From contig CALMUT010000242.1 in assembly GCA_937872925.1 (NCBI GenBank), forward strand, positions 1 through 39,926: 39,926 nucleotides of DNA, written 5' to 3'. Source of the stretch: an uncultured Myxococcales bacterium (GTDB taxonomy: Bacteria > Myxococcota_A > Polyangia > Polyangiales > Polyangiaceae). Shown here piece by piece: positions 38,643 to 39,926 of this stretch; the first letter of the stretch is position 1, and each line of letters starts with the position of its first letter. The notes beneath the pieces are model-generated. The model made no database searches and was not told where the DNA came from. It was given only the letters and a program-made list of their open reading frames with translations. The position numbers and the translations under genes were made by a program.

Positions 38643-39791
38643 TCACTCCGAGGGAAGTTTTTTGCCCGCGCTTGTCCCCTCAGGGCGGCGGCTCTCTCGG
38701 CCACGGGCGCCCAGGCGAAGCCGGCGCGCCACCGCTGCCCGCTGCCGCTCTTTATACGCGGCGTGGCTAGCATCCGAAGCTTCGTTTTCGCCCTCGCTTT
38801 CGGCGTCAAGAAGCTGAAATTCGCACAACATGTAGACAATGGGTCCCAGGCCCTCGGCGCCTTCTGGAGAGGTTTCCATGATGTGTGGGGGCACGCGCAA
38901 AGGCACGTCCGTCACGAAATGAATCACGCGGTAGCCGGGGGCGCTGAAGCGATTGTCCCCGGGGGACAATGTGTCGTCCAAACCACCCTGCAAGCGCGGC
39001 GCCCACTTCTTCAAGTGCGGATGCGCGTCGCAGTAGCTGCGGAAATGGAAGATCGTGTTGGTGCTTTGGCCAGGCACGACGTAGTTGAATGGAAAGATCT
39101 GAGAAGTCAGATATTCGAGAACTGGTAACAGATCCTCGCGGGTTCGGGTCACGATCCGGAAGCGGAGCTTGTCGTACAAAGCGGCTGCGGTCGCCTCGGC
39201 CTTGCTCAACAGTTTCGTGTACGTGCTGTCCAGGTTTTTCCGGCCACCAACAAACTCCGTGATGGGGAAGCCTTCGGAAAGCATGGTCCCCACGACGCGG
39301 TAAACCTTCTCTTCCACGAAGTGGAACAGATCCCGATCGCTGATAGGCAATCGAAACAAGAGCTCGCGCCCTGCCATGTGGTTGATGATGTGCACCGTCT
39401 TCAGAATGGTGCAGGCGCATAGCTGCCGGTGCCCTTTGCCGGACGCCATCATCAGCAACTCGACAATTGACGATTGCTCGACGGGCTTGGGAATGGCGAA
39501 GGCGAAGGTGCGACGCAGGAAGTTGATGGCTTCCGCCTTGACGTGCTCGATGTACTTCGCGTCTCGCTCCGGGTCGAGTTCGTGATTGCGGATGAATGCG
39601 ACGGCTTGATCTTCGCTTTCGAAGTTCAACCGATGCCAATCAATCACCGAGCCGCCCCGTAGGATCAGGCCCAGTGCCTCGGTGTCCTGCAGGGTGAGTT
39701 GGGAGGTGGACTTGAGCGCAGCTGACGCCGGGATCAGGCTGATGCGCTCCCCGGATCGGGGCGGTTCGGAGTCCGCGCTCTGTATGGTCAT
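38643..39791 (-). CDS. TIGR04552-like protein with RelA/SpoT-like landmarks
   Basis: 382 residues from ATG 39791. I recall this type of protein as the myxobacterial TIGR04552 family of unknown function. The N-terminal ~200 residues are helical (EHVKAEAINFLRRTFAFAIP; LLSKAEATAAAL). The second half has strand landmarks in the order seen in RelA/SpoT synthetases: YDKLRFRIVTRTREDLLPVL (206-225; cf. the DxxGxRI strand), PGYRVIHFVTDVP (285-297; cf. GYxSxH) and MLCEFQLLD (321-329; cf. ExQIRT). This may mean a distant nucleotidyltransferase fold; the synthetase Glu (E324) is retained, but activity is not implied. The C-terminal ~50 residues are basic and disordered. It heads the operon ending in gmk. 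Confidence 0.78.
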   Translation of the reverse strand: MTIQSADSEPPRSGERISLIPASAALKSTSQLTLQDTEALGLILRGGSVIDWHRLNFESEDQAVAFIRNHELDPERDAKYIEHVKAEAINFLRRTFAFAIPKPVEQSSIVELLMMASGKGHRQLCACTILKTVHIINHMAGRELLFRLPISDRDLFHFVEEKVYRVVGTMLSEGFPITEFVGGRKNLDSTYTKLLSKAEATAAALYDKLRFRIVTRTREDLLPVLEYLTSQIFPFNYVVPGQSTNTIFHFRSYCDAHPHLKKWAPRLQGGLDDTLSPGDNRFSAPGYRVIHFVTDVPLRVPPHIMETSPEGAEGLGPIVYMLCEFQLLDAESEGENEASDASHAAYKERQRAAVARRLRLGARGRESRRPEGTSAGKKLPSE

Positions 39792-39801
39792 CCCGGGGCC
39801 G

Positions 39802-39807
39802 AGGGTA
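39802..39807 (-). promoter_or_regulatory. -10-like box before the TIGR04552-like gene
   Basis: TACCCT on the minus strand, ending 10 bp before ATG 39791, with no Shine-Dalgarno sequence. Identical to the box before proA. No well-spaced -35 found. Confidence 0.3.
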
Positions 39808-39811
39808 TCAC

Positions 39812-39926
39812 GTGACCGGGAGGCAACCCGCGGGGGTTGGTCCGCGCGGCCGAGCTCAGGTGCCCGAGTGGCTCGTGGTCGCGCTGGAGCTGGCCGGTCT
39901 CAGGGACAAGGTGCCAAAGAAGATGC
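39812..39926 (+). CDS. Possible start of a protein gene cut by the right edge
   Basis: A + strand frame open from GTG 39812 to the edge, with a second GTG at 39860 that looks the better start: the residues after it (PEWLVVALELAGLRDKVP) read like genuine coding sequence. It is divergent from the TIGR04552-like gene. Too short to identify. Confidence 0.4.
   Translation, partial: MTGRQPAGVGPRGRAQVPEWLVVALELAGLRDKVPKKM

Noticed and set aside
1..39926. CRISPR arrays, tRNA and rRNA genes, transposases, integrases, attachment sites
   Set aside because: No regularly spaced repeats, no cloverleaf-like or rRNA-like sequence, and no mobile-element protein were found on reading both strands.

Overview
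The window looks like a chromosomal segment of a myxobacterium (Myxococcota, most likely a Polyangia/Sorangiineae-type lineage). The evidence is uniformly high GC, frequent GTG and TTG starts, many lipoproteins with Gly/Ser-rich linkers behind the lipobox, several TPR proteins, a MYXO-CTERM-type sorting tail, and a protein resembling the myxobacterial TIGR04552 family. I see no rRNA, tRNA, CRISPR array, insertion sequence or prophage. Coding density is very high: the longest gene-free stretch is 12018-12297 (280 bp), so no gap exceeds 300 bp.

Layout, left to right. 1-3531: the end of a TPR protein (+), then a vWA lipoprotein and an LD-carboxypeptidase (both -). 3620-6139 (+): a tight operon of a PlsC-like acyltransferase, an SDR protein lacking the usual Tyr/Lys pair, and two tiny proline/acid-rich lipoproteins. 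6219-8370 (+): the classic proA-rsfS-rlmH block. 8398-12017 (-): a PHP-domain metallohydrolase, tatB and tatC. 12298-13323 (+): a PrsW-family intramembrane protease. 13390-17137 (-): a TolC-like protein, CcmC, a CcmD-family protein, a 41-residue membrane microprotein and an acyl-CoA dehydrogenase. 17206-20411 (-): a small membrane protein, a DEAD-box RNA helicase with a DbpA-type C-terminus, and a TPR protein. 20541-22122 (+): a long-chain polyprenyl diphosphate synthase and a GbsR/MarR regulator behind a promoter that carries a 12-bp palindrome. 22112-24827 (-): an L,D-transpeptidase lipoprotein, then a TPR protein with a degenerate zincin domain. 24988-28116: two proteins of unknown function and a small conserved-looking protein. 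28231-33687 (-): a 1412-residue composite lipoprotein and a 346-residue lipoprotein. 33698-35524 (-): MTA phosphorylase and a PfkB kinase. 35641-39791 (-): a five-gene run of a TIGR04552-like protein, a DUF507 protein, an NAD-dependent epimerase, YicC and guanylate kinase. A partial + strand frame reaches the right edge.

Most of this is housekeeping: proline synthesis, ribosome maturation, Tat export, cytochrome c maturation, isoprenoid chain synthesis, peptidoglycan modification, MTA salvage and GMP phosphorylation. The most unusual items are: (1) the 1412-residue frame, with a MYXO-CTERM-like tail in its middle followed at once by a second lipoprotein signal, as if two surface lipoproteins were fused; (2) a protein with RelA/SpoT-like sequence landmarks heading the operon that ends in guanylate kinase; (3) a TPR protein whose C-terminus resembles a PF06262-type zincin but has lost HExxH; (4) recurrent TAnnnT boxes 5-10 bp before start codons without Shine-Dalgarno sequences, suggesting leaderless transcripts; and (5) a palindrome overlapping the promoter of the polyprenyl synthase-regulator operon.
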